A DNA stretch of 64,000 bases from Giesbergeria sp. (GTDB lineage Bacteria > Pseudomonadota > Gammaproteobacteria > Burkholderiales > Burkholderiaceae_C), in contig NZ_JAQUCA010000008.1 in the NCBI RefSeq assembly GCF_028686475.1, positions 1 through 64,000 on the forward strand, written 5' to 3'. Below the pieces are notes generated by a model, which made no database searches, was not told where the DNA came from, and saw only the letters and a program-made list of their open reading frames with translations. Shown here piece by piece: positions 18,288-25,564 of this stretch. The position numbers and the translations under genes are program-made. Positions within the stretch are counted from its first letter, which is position 1; the number at the start of each line of letters is the position of its first letter.

Positions 18288-18320
18288 CCGCCGACCGGTA
18301 ACGATCGGCGGTTTGTTTTT
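18288..18320 (+). terminator. Hairpin with U-tract in the greA leader (attenuator candidate)
   Basis: CCGCCGA (18288-18294) pairs with TCGGCGG (18305-18311) and is followed by TTTGTTTTT (18312-18320). The GGAG ribosome-binding site of greA begins at 18321. The same element could serve as the ygfZ terminator. Because a good promoter lies upstream of it, it may also end greA transcripts early. Confidence 0.6.
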
Positions 18321-18330
18321 GGAGAACAAA

Positions 18331-18807
18331 ATGACCACCCTTCCCCTCACTAAGCGCGGCGCCGAGCAGCTCAAGGCCGAGTTGCACCGCCTTAAAACCG
18401 TAGATCGTCCCGCCGTGATTGCCGCAATTGCCGAGGCACGCGCGCAGGGCGATTTAAGCGAAAACGCCGAATACGAAGCCGCCAAAGACCGCCAAGGCTT
18501 TATCGAAGGTCGAATTCAAGAAGTTGAAGGCAAACTGTCGGTAGCGCAAATTATTGACCCATCAGCATTGGATGCTGGTGGCCGTGTGGTGTTTGGTGCC
18601 ACCGTCGATTTAGAAGACGAAGACAGCGGCGATGCCGTCACCTACCAAATCGTGGGCGAAGACGAGGCCGACCTGAAACTGGGCCTGATTAACATCAGCA
18701 GCCCGATTGCCCGCGCTCTCATTGGCAAAGAAGAAGGCGACACCGCCGAAGTGCAAGCCCCCAGCGGCATCCGGCGCTACGAAGTAGTGGGCGTGCGCTA
18801 CCTCTAA
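18331..18807 (+). CDS. greA: Transcription elongation factor GreA
   Basis: 158 residues from the ATG at 18331, placed after GGAG; the frame is open six codons further up, but that part overlaps the leader. GreA enters the secondary channel of RNA polymerase and stimulates cleavage of backtracked RNA. The coiled-coil N-terminal domain has [13 protein letters not shown] and [31 protein letters not shown], which includes the acidic tip DLSENAEY. The C-terminal FKBP-like domain ends [18 protein letters not shown] and [10 protein letters not shown]. It is followed closely by the DUF4149 gene. Confidence 0.96.
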   Translation: MTTLPLTKRGAEQLKAELHRLKTVDRPAVIAAIAEARAQGDLSENAEYEAAKDRQGFIEGRIQEVEGKLSVAQIIDPSALDAGGRVVFGATVDLEDEDSGDAVTYQIVGEDEADLKLGLINISSPIARALIGKEEGDTAEVQAPSGIRRYEVVGVRYL

Positions 18808-18829
18808 GCACCTCCATCGCCAGCACGGT

Positions 18830-19240
18830 ATGCAGCAACGTCTTCCGGTATTGGTGGCCGCTCTATGGTGGGGCAGTTTAGGAGCGATTGGCTTTATGGC
18901 CGTGCCGCTGTTGTTTGCCCATCTACCCAGCCCGGCGTTGGCGGGCAATATGGCGGCGCGTTTGTTTGCCGCGCAAACTTGGCTTTCGGTGGCCTGCTGC
19001 TTGAGCCTGTTGTTGCTATCGCGTCCACGCGGCAGCACTGTCTTGGCAGCGTGGGCCGGTAACAGCTTGGTCTTTATTTTGGGTGGTATGTTGCTGGCGC
19101 TGCTGGTGCAGTTTGGGGTAGCGCCACGCATTGTGGCGCGCCAAGATTTGCGTCTATGGCACAGCGTCGGCACAGCCATGTATGTGGCCCAGTGGCTGTG
19201 CGCGACATTAGCGCTGTGGCGGGTAGCAGCCAAGCGCTAA
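18830..19240 (+). CDS. DUF4149-type small integral membrane protein
   Basis: 136 residues with four predicted transmembrane helices (about 7-30, 45-63, 72-96 and 112-132). The spacing and segments such as GAIGFMAVPLLFAHLPSPALAGNMAARLF and WHSVGTAMYVAQWL fit the DUF4149/TMEM205-like family. It lies 22 bp after greA on the same strand, as in other Burkholderiales, and is probably co-transcribed with it. No biochemical function is known. Confidence 0.75.
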   Translation: MQQRLPVLVAALWWGSLGAIGFMAVPLLFAHLPSPALAGNMAARLFAAQTWLSVACCLSLLLLSRPRGSTVLAAWAGNSLVFILGGMLLALLVQFGVAPRIVARQDLRLWHSVGTAMYVAQWLCATLALWRVAAKR

Positions 19241-19263
19241 ACGGCTGCGGCCTACCTATACGG

Positions 19264-20004
19264 CTATTCGCGCCAATGTTCCGCCACCCAAGTGGCAGGC
19301 TGAATGAAGCGAAAACGCCGATTGCGCCGCCCGGCCAGTGCATCGGGTGGATTGCATTCACCATGAAAAATCACGATGCGCGCCCCCGCCGGTACAAATG
19401 GCGGCTTCCAATAGTTGGTCGGCCAGCGTGGAATGCCGTGGTACTTAAAGCTCGGGCACCAATCTTTGGGCCAATAGGCCAGTTTGCCTTGGCGGTGCAA
19501 AAAGTCCGACAGATAGGCTTGCTCGTTGCGAAACTTGCGCCGAATCTGCTCAAAATGGCCGCGAAAGTATTCCAGCACATCCGGGTGCGCGCCCAACTCA
19601 AAGCGATAGACTGAAGAATTGCCCGTGATGCGCCAAGGCCGTTTGTAGTCGTGGATGATGAGAAACTCGCCCGGCTGGGTGAAGAAATCATCCAAGCTGC
19701 CGGTAATCACCACATCCACATCCAAAAACAAGGCCGTGCCGCGCAGGCCGTACAAATCAGCGCTGAAGCTGGCCAGCTTGTTCCAGCCGCGCTCCGGAAT
19801 GCCAGCAGGCAAATCCAGGGGCGGAATGGGCAAGCACTGCACCTCGGGCCGAATGCCGTTGGCGTTGTCGGTCAGGCAGACAAAATTAAAATCACCATGC
19901 AAATGGCGGCGCACCATCGCGTACAGGCGGTTGACGTATTCTGGCCCGTACTTGGTGCCCCACTTCATGCACACAATGTGGCGTTGGGGTGCGCTGGCAG
20001 ACAT
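19264..20004 (-). CDS. Glycosyltransferase-like protein with DxD motif
   Basis: 246 residues. HIVCMKWGTKYGPEYVNRLYAMVRRH near the N-terminus and LFLDVDVVITGSLDDFF in the middle give a nucleotide-sugar-binding and DxD pattern resembling GT-A glycosyltransferases (GT8-like). FCLTDN and SFSADLYGLRG are typical surrounding segments. The acceptor and sugar cannot be predicted. It lies directly downstream of yhbY on the same strand with a 4-bp gap, which suggests co-transcription. Confidence 0.65.
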   Translation of the reverse strand: MSASAPQRHIVCMKWGTKYGPEYVNRLYAMVRRHLHGDFNFVCLTDNANGIRPEVQCLPIPPLDLPAGIPERGWNKLASFSADLYGLRGTALFLDVDVVITGSLDDFFTQPGEFLIIHDYKRPWRITGNSSVYRFELGAHPDVLEYFRGHFEQIRRKFRNEQAYLSDFLHRQGKLAYWPKDWCPSFKYHGIPRWPTNYWKPPFVPAGARIVIFHGECNPPDALAGRRNRRFRFIQPATWVAEHWRE

Positions 20005-20008
20005 CGCT

Positions 20009-20485
20009 TTAATCGGCTTGGCGCTTTTTAACCGAAGTGGGCTTGCGTTTTTTGGCCCGTTTGATTTGGCCGCCGGGCGTTAAACGCTGGTTGCCCAGCA
20101 CACGCAAGGTTTTGATTTCGGGGCGCTGGCCGCCACGTTTGCTGTATTTCAGCACCTTGACATCTTTGGGGCCGGGCATCCGGTTTTCGTCGATGCTGCG
20201 TTCTTTGTCGGGCATGGGCCGCCACAGCACCAACAGCTTACCAATGTGCTGAACCGGGGCCGCGTTCAGTTCGGCGGCCAGTTCTTGGTACATCAGTTCG
20301 CGGGCAGCGCGGTCGTCGTTAAAGACGCGGATTTTGATCAGGCCGTGGGCATTCAGGGCGGCATCAATTTCTTTGCGGACACCGGGGGTCAGGCCATCAT
20401 TGCCAATTTGCACCACGGGATTGAGGTGGTGTGCTTGGGCGCGTTGTTCGCGGCGCTCGGCCGGAGTAAGTTCAATTTGGGGCAT
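20009..20485 (-). CDS. yhbY: YhbY family RNA-binding (CRM domain) protein
   Basis: 158 residues. The N-terminal 95 residues form the CRS1/YhbY (CRM) domain: LTPAERREQRAQAHHLNPVVQIGNDGLTPGV, then EIDAALNAHGLIKIRV and HIGKLLVLWRP. It associates with pre-50S ribosomes. The rest is a basic tail with KRAKKRKPTSVKKR. In related bacteria yhbY is divergent from rlmE-ftsH; here the prophage separates them. Confidence 0.9.
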   Translation of the reverse strand: MPQIELTPAERREQRAQAHHLNPVVQIGNDGLTPGVRKEIDAALNAHGLIKIRVFNDDRAARELMYQELAAELNAAPVQHIGKLLVLWRPMPDKERSIDENRMPGPKDVKVLKYSKRGGQRPEIKTLRVLGNQRLTPGGQIKRAKKRKPTSVKKRQAD

Positions 20486-20516
20486 GGGCCGTATTATCGA
20501 GGCAGGACAGGAAAAA

Positions 20517-20528
20517 CATGAAAGTCAA
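20517..20528. repeat. attL: left copy of the 12-bp att repeat
   Basis: CATGAAAGTCAA, identical to 28380-28391 and also preceded by GAAAAA. The ATG inside it is the remnant of the rlmE start: reading on gives only MKVNS before a stop, so the left copy is a severed rlmE 5' end. Confidence 0.8.
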
Positions 20529-20556
20529 CAGTTGAAAAAGTGCCAAGAGCCACCGC

Positions 20557-21156
20557 TCAAGAGTCCAAGTACTGACGCAACACCGGGTAACGCCCGGTGT
20601 TTTTTTTGCCGACTCGCTCATCAAGGATGCGCCGGACGACAATCAAAGAGACACCGAAGTTACGGGCTGTTTCAGATTGCGTTACGCCGGAATCAACCGA
20701 GCGCAAAACTTCGAGTTCTTGTTCATGGGTCAAAAGTTTGGGCCGCCCGAACACTTGCCCCCGCTTGACGGCCGCGACCTGACCAGCAACTGTACGTTCA
20801 CGAATGATAGAGCGTTCGAGCTGTGCAACAGCGCCTAGGACTTGGATCATGAAAGTACCGATAGGGCCAGACGTATCCAAAGGCTCAGTAAGGGAGCGGA
20901 TAGAGGCTTCAGCGGCTTTGATGCTGTCCAAAATTGAAAGCAAGTCTGACAAAGACCGAGCGATGCGATCCATCTTGTAGACAACTAGAACGTCGCCAGG
21001 CTTCAGCGCAGCAAGCAAACGCCGTAGTTCTGGGCGAGAACCTACAGAACTGACCTTTTCCTGATAAATGACATCAACACCGCACTTATGCAAAGCGTCA
21101 AGTTGAAGATGTGTTTCTTGGTCTTTGGTTGAGACGCGTGCATATCCAATCAGCAT
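20557..21156 (-). CDS. Small serine recombinase (resolvase/invertase type), probable phage integrase
   Basis: 199 residues from the ATG at 21154-21156, which has GGAG seven bases upstream; an ATG four codons earlier is possible. The catalytic domain starts MLIGYARVSTKDQETHLQ with nucleophile S9. KMDRIARSLSDLL carries the conserved arginine pair, and QLERSIIRERTVAG leads into helix E. The C-terminal HTH is in VTQSETARNFGVSLIVVRRI. In the Ralstonia phiRSM group of filamentous phages a resolvase-like enzyme of this type performs integration, so this gene is the likely integrase. A plus-strand terminator (20581-20607) is embedded in its 3' end. Confidence 0.85.
   Translation of the reverse strand: MLIGYARVSTKDQETHLQLDALHKCGVDVIYQEKVSSVGSRPELRRLLAALKPGDVLVVYKMDRIARSLSDLLSILDSIKAAEASIRSLTEPLDTSGPIGTFMIQVLGAVAQLERSIIRERTVAGQVAAVKRGQVFGRPKLLTHEQELEVLRSVDSGVTQSETARNFGVSLIVVRRILDERVGKKNTGRYPVLRQYLDS
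20581..20607 (+). terminator. Rho-independent terminator at the left prophage edge
   Basis: CACCGGG (20581-20587), loop TAACG, CCCGGTG (20593-20599), followed by eight T residues on the plus strand. It overlaps the recombinase 3' end on the other strand. It would stop any transcript entering the prophage from the former rlmE promoter region. Confidence 0.75.
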
Positions 21157-21168
21157 TTTTTTCTCCAT

Positions 21169-21713
21169 AGTTTGAACAGAGGGAATCGTATTTCTTTAGT
21201 GTTTTTCAAGCGAAAAAAAGAACTAGCTAGATTCCCTGCTTACGCAAAAAACAGAACACAAGAGAGGAAACAAAATCACTTGAAAGACAAAAATACCAAT
21301 ACCGTTTAACAGGGCGCGGAAGAAGTGCAGCGATACGCGAACGCATCAGCACGCGGCGAGCAGCAGCGAAAAGGATACGCAGCACGCGGCGAGCAGCAGC
21401 GAAAAGGATACGCAGCACGCGCGGCCCAAGAATTGTTAGTAAGTAAGCAGGTCAACATCAGGGGCTACGCCCCCGATACCCCCAGCGCGTACACGAGCAG
21501 CAGCGCGCAGACTTAAACGTAACGAGTAACACAAAACAAAAGCAGCGCAAAAACGGATTTCCAAACACAGAAAACAAAGAAAAGCAATATGGGTTTGTAC
21601 CTATTGACAAAAATATATATTGAAAAATCTTTGTTTTTTGCTTGACTTTTCAAAAGTCAATAGTTTTTATTGTTTTATTTAATTATTTTGTAATAGAGAG
21701 TAACAGATAAAAA
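21169..21713. other. Prophage intergenic region between zot and the recombinase
   Basis: 545 bp without a convincing gene. The part 21300-21520 is GC-rich and repetitive, holding a 33-bp tandem repeat and many AGCAGC/GCGGCGAGC words. The part 21530-21715 is strongly AT-rich. It contains a perfect palindrome TTGACTTTTCAAAAGTCAA at 21642-21660, followed by T-rich sequence. The palindrome arm AAAAGTCAA resembles the att repeat. The region may hold recombinase binding sites, a promoter or the packaging signal; none can be assigned. Confidence 0.5.
21348..21421. repeat. 33-bp tandem repeat, about 2.2 copies
   Basis: Two exact 33-bp units (21348-21380 and 21381-21413), each starting AGCACGCGGCGAGC and ending AAAAGGATACGC, followed by the start of a third (AGCACGCG, 21414-21421). 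Open frames across them are simple repeats and do not look coding. Confidence 0.85.
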
Positions 21714-22868
21714 TTAGCGCTGCAAGACGCTACGAACCTCAGCGTTACGCAAGCGCAGAGATTCGAGATAGCCCGGCTCTTTTGGTGGTGTAGGCGTAGG
21801 AGCAGCAGCAACGAGAACAGGCGGTTGAGCTGGTAACTGCACAGGTGGGGTAGTAGGCTGTGGCGAGCTGTTTTGGCGCGATGCTTGCTGCTGTGGGAGC
21901 TGTCCTCTGTCCCAGTCGATGAAGAAGCCCTCAGCGACGATACGAACGCAAACAGAGACATCTACACGCAGCAAAGTACCCTGCTGGGTATAGCACTTGC
22001 ACACGCTGGAGGACTGGACACAAGCGGCAGGGTAAGGAGCGTGGACAGGCTTGGTAACCTCATCGTAAACAGGAGCGGTATGCGGGAAGTCGGGAAGGCG
22101 CGGAAGACGCTGAAGAACATATTGTTCAGCAGAGGTAGAGGTAACAGAAGCAGGAGCAGGAGCAGATGGAGAAGGCAAAGAATCAGCAGGTTTTTTGATT
22201 TCTGAAGAAACGTCAGAATTTTTAGCAAGGTTTTTGCCGACAGCATTAAACGCCAAAAAAATAAGAAGCGGAGCAATCACGGCGCAGGCAACAAACAGCC
22301 AGACGCGCCAAGGTATTCGCCTCTTAGCAGTGTGCAAGCTGGCAGACTTATACCACCCGTAGACGTCTTTCGGAAACGGAATCATTGTCACAGTTCCAGT
22401 TTTACCGGAACCGTCTTTTTCACAGTTAGGATTAACAGCAGCCCACTCTATACAAGAGACTAAATCACCGCCAAAAGTACGCTTTAAGTGACGATGCCAG
22501 CCCGGGGAGCCAATCAAGCGCCTGACAAAAGCGTCAATATTTTGGGGGTGCTGGGTTATCAAATAAAAGTCAAAACCGCGCCGCCGATGTTCGGCCAACA
22601 TTTTGACGTAATCAGGAGGGGCGGAACTAGGAGCGCGTAAAGGAAAATCATTGTGACATTCATCCACGAGAAAGATAGTGCCATCCGGCTCATCTTGCCA
22701 GCTTTTAATGTCTATATGTTTCCAGTCTGCCAATTCACCGCCGGGAACTGGCTCAAATCGCCCGTTATGACAGACAGGCCGCGATTCTTTTAGAGAGCGT
22801 TCACGAATCCATTTTAGAGCGTTGAGAGTTTTTCCGGCGCCATTGGTGCCCGTGATGAGATAGAGCAT
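21714..22868 (-). CDS. zot: Zonular occludens toxin-like (Zot/pI) phage assembly ATPase
   Basis: 384 residues. The N-terminal P-loop is ITGTNGAGKT (5-14), and the Walker B region is TIFLVDECHNDFP (D69, E70), followed by LAEHRRRGFDFYLITQHPQNID. These are the hallmarks of the Zot/gpI family of filamentous phage morphogenesis proteins. A transmembrane helix at about 196-215 follows basic RRIPWR. The C-terminal part (about 225-384) would be periplasmic; it has conserved cysteines (CVQSSSVCKCYTQQGTLLRVD) and a Pro/Gln-rich stretch. It extrudes the assembling virion through the inner membrane. Its start overlaps the stop of the DUF2523 gene. Confidence 0.92.
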   Translation of the reverse strand: MLYLITGTNGAGKTLNALKWIRERSLKESRPVCHNGRFEPVPGGELADWKHIDIKSWQDEPDGTIFLVDECHNDFPLRAPSSAPPDYVKMLAEHRRRGFDFYLITQHPQNIDAFVRRLIGSPGWHRHLKRTFGGDLVSCIEWAAVNPNCEKDGSGKTGTVTMIPFPKDVYGWYKSASLHTAKRRIPWRVWLFVACAVIAPLLIFLAFNAVGKNLAKNSDVSSEIKKPADSLPSPSAPAPASVTSTSAEQYVLQRLPRLPDFPHTAPVYDEVTKPVHAPYPAACVQSSSVCKCYTQQGTLLRVDVSVCVRIVAEGFFIDWDRGQLPQQQASRQNSSPQPTTPPVQLPAQPPVLVAAAPTPTPPKEPGYLESLRLRNAEVRSVLQR

Positions 22869-23167
22869 TATTTATGCACCCACTGCTTAAAAGTGTCGCC
22901 AGTTAATCCGTTAAGCAGCAGACGCGCAGCAATAGCGCTAGACACAATACTAATGCACTGTCCCACGCGCATCATTGACAGCATCGAAATCACTTCTGGC
23001 GGCAACGCCAAGATAGATGCCAAGGCTTGCGCTTTAATCGCATCTAATGACGCATTGATACCGGTATAAGTAACGACAGAGACACCGAGAGCAACGAGGA
23101 CGCGCCCAACAAGCGTACCGACCAGATTTATCAGCATACCGCCAATAGCAGCAACAAAACTAGGCAT
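22868..23167 (-). CDS. DUF2523-type phage minor coat/assembly protein (pVI-like)
   Basis: 99 residues, hydrophobic, with helices at about 5-40 and 70-88 flanking a central amphipathic stretch. The position between the pIII-like gene and zot, the size, and the segment SIVSSAIAARLLLNGLTG fit the DUF2523 family, which in inoviruses occupies the pVI slot. pVI caps the virion end with pIII. Gene boundaries overlap zot at position 22868 and lie 3 bp from the pIII-like gene, showing a tight operon. Confidence 0.75.
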   Translation of the reverse strand: MPSFVAAIGGMLINLVGTLVGRVLVALGVSVVTYTGINASLDAIKAQALASILALPPEVISMLSMMRVGQCISIVSSAIAARLLLNGLTGDTFKQWVHK

Positions 23168-23170
23168 TTA

Positions 23171-24565
23171 TTAACCCCTACCGACAATGCGTAAAGCAAT
23201 TAAAAAAGAGACAGCAAGAAGGACACGCCCCAAAGCATCCAAGCCAGAATTGATTTTAGAAAATGGCAGAGTAATAGAGCTACCAGCGACCGTAACAGTC
23301 AAATCTTGTACGCCAGCACCGCCGCCGCCAAGAGCGTCAGTAGAATCAATACGGCCGATCATGTTGATAGTTTCATTACCCGGCAAATCATCAGTTTGAT
23401 TTCCTTCTTTGCCTTTTTCCTGCTCATAAAGTGCGCTTTCTGCACTTTTATCGTCAAATAATTTGCAGTTTCTTCTGTGTTGTTCTTTGGCTATGGCGCA
23501 TTGAATAGCATCGCCATCGCAAGAAAAAGAGCCTGAAGCGCAAGAGCCACCACCCCATTTATTTTCGATACACATTGGAGACTTGGGATTTTCGCGACAA
23601 AAGTCAGTTTTGTCTTGCTCATCAGTAGTACCGTCCGGGTTTGTTGTGGTGCATTTTCCAGTGGTTGGGTTACATGTGGTTGTTGTGCCATCGCCATTGA
23701 CAGAAGTGTCGCACGGTATGCACAAGCCAGGCACATATTTACTTTCACAAAGGCCGCCGCTGCATTTACTAGGTTTCCCCTGACATGGGACACGTTTAGT
23801 GGGGTCGGTTTTATCAGGACAAAGACCGTCAGAATCATCGTCATCAGTACCGCCATCACCAGTGCCATCACCATCACCATCACTGCCATCAGGAACGCAA
23901 ACGCCCGGCACATATTCACTTGCTTTATAACCGGGCTGGCAATTGTCGTCATCTCCTGAATTGTCGGATTCATTACAAGAATCGCCCGTAAATTTTGGGT
24001 TTGCTATTTTGCAATAGGTAGAGCCTGTACCACCGCCAGCACAGCCCGTAGCTTCACCAGAGACAACACAGCCCCCCGGAAAACATGAGTTAGTGGGTTT
24101 GCCGATTTGGTTTTTCATCCAATCGGCAGATTTTGTACCAAAAGAAGCACCGTAATCAGAAAGACCAAGTGGCGTATCAGTTAAATCACCGCATTTAGGG
24201 TCTTTCGGTTTATCAGAGACACAAGAGCCATTTTGTTCTTTAAATCCAGAATTGCAAGCACATTCACTGCCAGAAAGAGAAGAATTGGCAGGGCAAGAAG
24301 CAGGGGCATTCCAAGAATATTGATGCTGAATTCCACACGAACCACAAGAAGCACCAGCTTCACAGAATGAAGTAGAACTAGGCCTTATAGTTAAAGCCCC
24401 CTTACCATCAGAAGAACAACCACCACAACCAACAACCATAGAACCAAGAGCAGGGAAGTTAGAAGGGTAAGAGGATTGACAGGAGAAAGTCGGAGAAATA
24501 GCAGCGTGAACAGAAAAGGGCAAAAACAGGAAAACAGTAAATATCAGGCGGTAAATATGAGCCAT
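23171..24565 (-). CDS. pIII-like adsorption protein of the filamentous phage
   Basis: 464 residues from the ATG encoding MAHIYRLIFTVFLFLPFSVHA, a clear signal peptide; 17 more codons are open upstream. The mature part is very Cys-, Gly- and Asp-rich with low-complexity linkers (GDGDGTGDGGTDDDD). Two related modules occur, around YVPGVCVPDG and YVPGLCIPCD. The C-terminus ends in one transmembrane helix (LGRVLLAVSFLIALRIVGRG), which anchors it before incorporation at the virion tip. This arrangement matches receptor-binding pIII proteins. The distal modules would set host range, probably against a pilus; the exact receptor is unknown. Confidence 0.8.
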   Translation of the reverse strand: MAHIYRLIFTVFLFLPFSVHAAISPTFSCQSSYPSNFPALGSMVVGCGGCSSDGKGALTIRPSSTSFCEAGASCGSCGIQHQYSWNAPASCPANSSLSGSECACNSGFKEQNGSCVSDKPKDPKCGDLTDTPLGLSDYGASFGTKSADWMKNQIGKPTNSCFPGGCVVSGEATGCAGGGTGSTYCKIANPKFTGDSCNESDNSGDDDNCQPGYKASEYVPGVCVPDGSDGDGDGTGDGGTDDDDSDGLCPDKTDPTKRVPCQGKPSKCSGGLCESKYVPGLCIPCDTSVNGDGTTTTCNPTTGKCTTTNPDGTTDEQDKTDFCRENPKSPMCIENKWGGGSCASGSFSCDGDAIQCAIAKEQHRRNCKLFDDKSAESALYEQEKGKEGNQTDDLPGNETINMIGRIDSTDALGGGGAGVQDLTVTVAGSSITLPFSKINSGLDALGRVLLAVSFLIALRIVGRG

Positions 24566-24621
24566 GCCGCCCCCAATATTGCAATGATTACAAAAATCCC
24601 CATTATTTACTCCCACTTTGC

Positions 24622-24641
24622 AAAAACGCCCGAATAGGGCG
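24622..24641 (-). terminator. Terminator after the major coat gene
   Basis: On the minus strand CGCCC, loop TATTC and GGGCG (plus-strand arms 24627-24631 and 24637-24641) are followed by TTTTT. It lies between the coat gene and the pIII-like gene, as the central terminator does in classic filamentous phages, and would keep coat mRNA more abundant than downstream mRNA. A weaker C5/G5 hairpin at 24653-24676 precedes it. Confidence 0.65.
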
Positions 24642-24692
24642 CTTTGGTAAAGCCCCCCAAGGGCCAGCCAAGGGGGAACACAAGAAAAAGAA

Positions 24693-24950
24693 TCAGGACA
24701 GAGCGCGGCGCACCCACTGGAATGCCTTCACGCCGACATAAATCAGCAGAACGGCACCGCCGATGGCTGCAACTGGAGTCGCTTGCGCGCCAATATCAGT
24801 AACGACAGCAGAGACATCGACAGCAGCAGCATGGGCAGGAGCGAAAGGAGCAGCAGCGGCAGCGCCAATAGTGACGACCGCGCCAACCTTGGATTTGGCC
24901 CAATCGGCAGCGCCAGAAGAGACAGACTTCATTTTGTCAAAAACTTGCAT
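24693..24950 (-). CDS. Major coat protein (pVIII-like)
   Basis: 85 residues from the ATG at 24948-24950, which follows AAGGAT; a TTG two codons upstream is also possible. It has a long N-terminal leader ending in a cleavage site of AHA/A type (PFAPAHAAAVD), then a mature chain of about 44 residues: a short amphipathic segment, a hydrophobic helix (VAAIGGAVLLIYVGVKAFQW) and a basic end VRRALS. This is exactly the architecture of filamentous phage pVIII subunits, whose basic tail lines the DNA. It overlaps the end of the small membrane protein gene slightly. Confidence 0.88.
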   Translation of the reverse strand: MQVFDKMKSVSSGAADWAKSKVGAVVTIGAAAAAPFAPAHAAAVDVSAVVTDIGAQATPVAAIGGAVLLIYVGVKAFQWVRRALS

Positions 24951-24952
24951 TT

Positions 24953-25165
24953 TCAATCCTTAGAGAGAGTTTCAGAATTGCCGTCAGTATGTTTAAGCGT
25001 TTGAATGAAGACCCGAAAGGCCCAGCCAATTGCCCAAATTGCGAGGACGGCACCCGCAATAGTTGCACCTTCAGCCGCCGTTAACTGGAAAGGCGGGAGG
25101 CTTAATTCATGGACCACAGTGACAGTGCAGGCAGTGGAGCATTGAAGGATTACAGGTTCAGCCAT
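24953..25165 (-). CDS. Small phage membrane protein upstream of the coat gene
   Basis: 70 residues with one hydrophobic helix (about 33-52, ATIAGAVLAIWAIGWAFRVF) and a polar C-terminus. The N-terminal 30 residues contain two cysteines in CSTACTV. In position and size it matches the pVII/pIX-type minor coat or small accessory membrane proteins found between the ssDNA-binding and major coat genes. No firm family can be given. It is in an operon with its neighbours. Confidence 0.6.
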   Translation of the reverse strand: MAEPVILQCSTACTVTVVHELSLPPFQLTAAEGATIAGAVLAIWAIGWAFRVFIQTLKHTDGNSETLSKD

Positions 25166-25201
25166 GTTTCAAGTGAAACACGAAAGGGCTACCGGCTGAA
25201 A

Positions 25202-25564
25202 TCACTTCACAGGTATAGAAGAGGCAGAGGGCACAGCAGGTGCAGGGGGAATAGCCTTCGGTGGTTGTGTAACAACTGGTTTAACTGGGTGAACGGCAAC
25301 AACCATAGTTTCTTTATTGCCATAGCGCATAAGTTCTTCAAGCTCTAATTCAACTTCCAATGGTTTAAAAAATGAGTAATCAAGATGAGCGGTAGAACGT
25401 ACTACCGCAGCAGTAGTTTTATATTCAGAACCCATGTGCCCTTTAGTTTCACCATCAGAGGAATCAAGTTTAGCAACGCTATAAAATTTACTCATATCGT
25501 AAGGCTTACCCGATTTTTTAGAAATGTCAGCAATAGGAGTGCTACCGATTAAAAAAACTTTCAT
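25202..25564 (-). CDS. Phage ssDNA-binding protein (pV-like)
   Basis: 120 residues: an OB-fold-sized core of about 85 residues (starting MKVFLIGSTPIADISKKSGKPYDMSKFYSV) and a Pro/Ala/Val-rich tail. Direct position after rep, with the start overlapping the rep stop, is the normal site of the pV-type ssDNA-binding gene in Pf- and RSM-like inoviruses. It would coat the single-stranded genome before packaging. Assignment rests mainly on size, composition and synteny. Confidence 0.7.
   Translation of the reverse strand: MKVFLIGSTPIADISKKSGKPYDMSKFYSVAKLDSSDGETKGHMGSEYKTTAAVVRSTAHLDYSFFKPLEVELELEELMRYGNKETMVVAVHPVKPVVTQPPKAIPPAPAVPSASSIPVK

Noticed and set aside
20480-20560. XerCD dif-like integration site
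   Set aside because: The repeat is not a 28-bp dif sequence; a serine recombinase is encoded and the repeat matches the rlmE start instead.
21227-21418. 63-codon minus-strand frame with repeated ILFAAARRVL
   Set aside because: It is a translation of the 33-bp tandem repeat, with no start signal and no likely function.
21348-21421. CRISPR array
   Set aside because: The 33-bp units are directly adjacent without spacers, and no cas gene is present.
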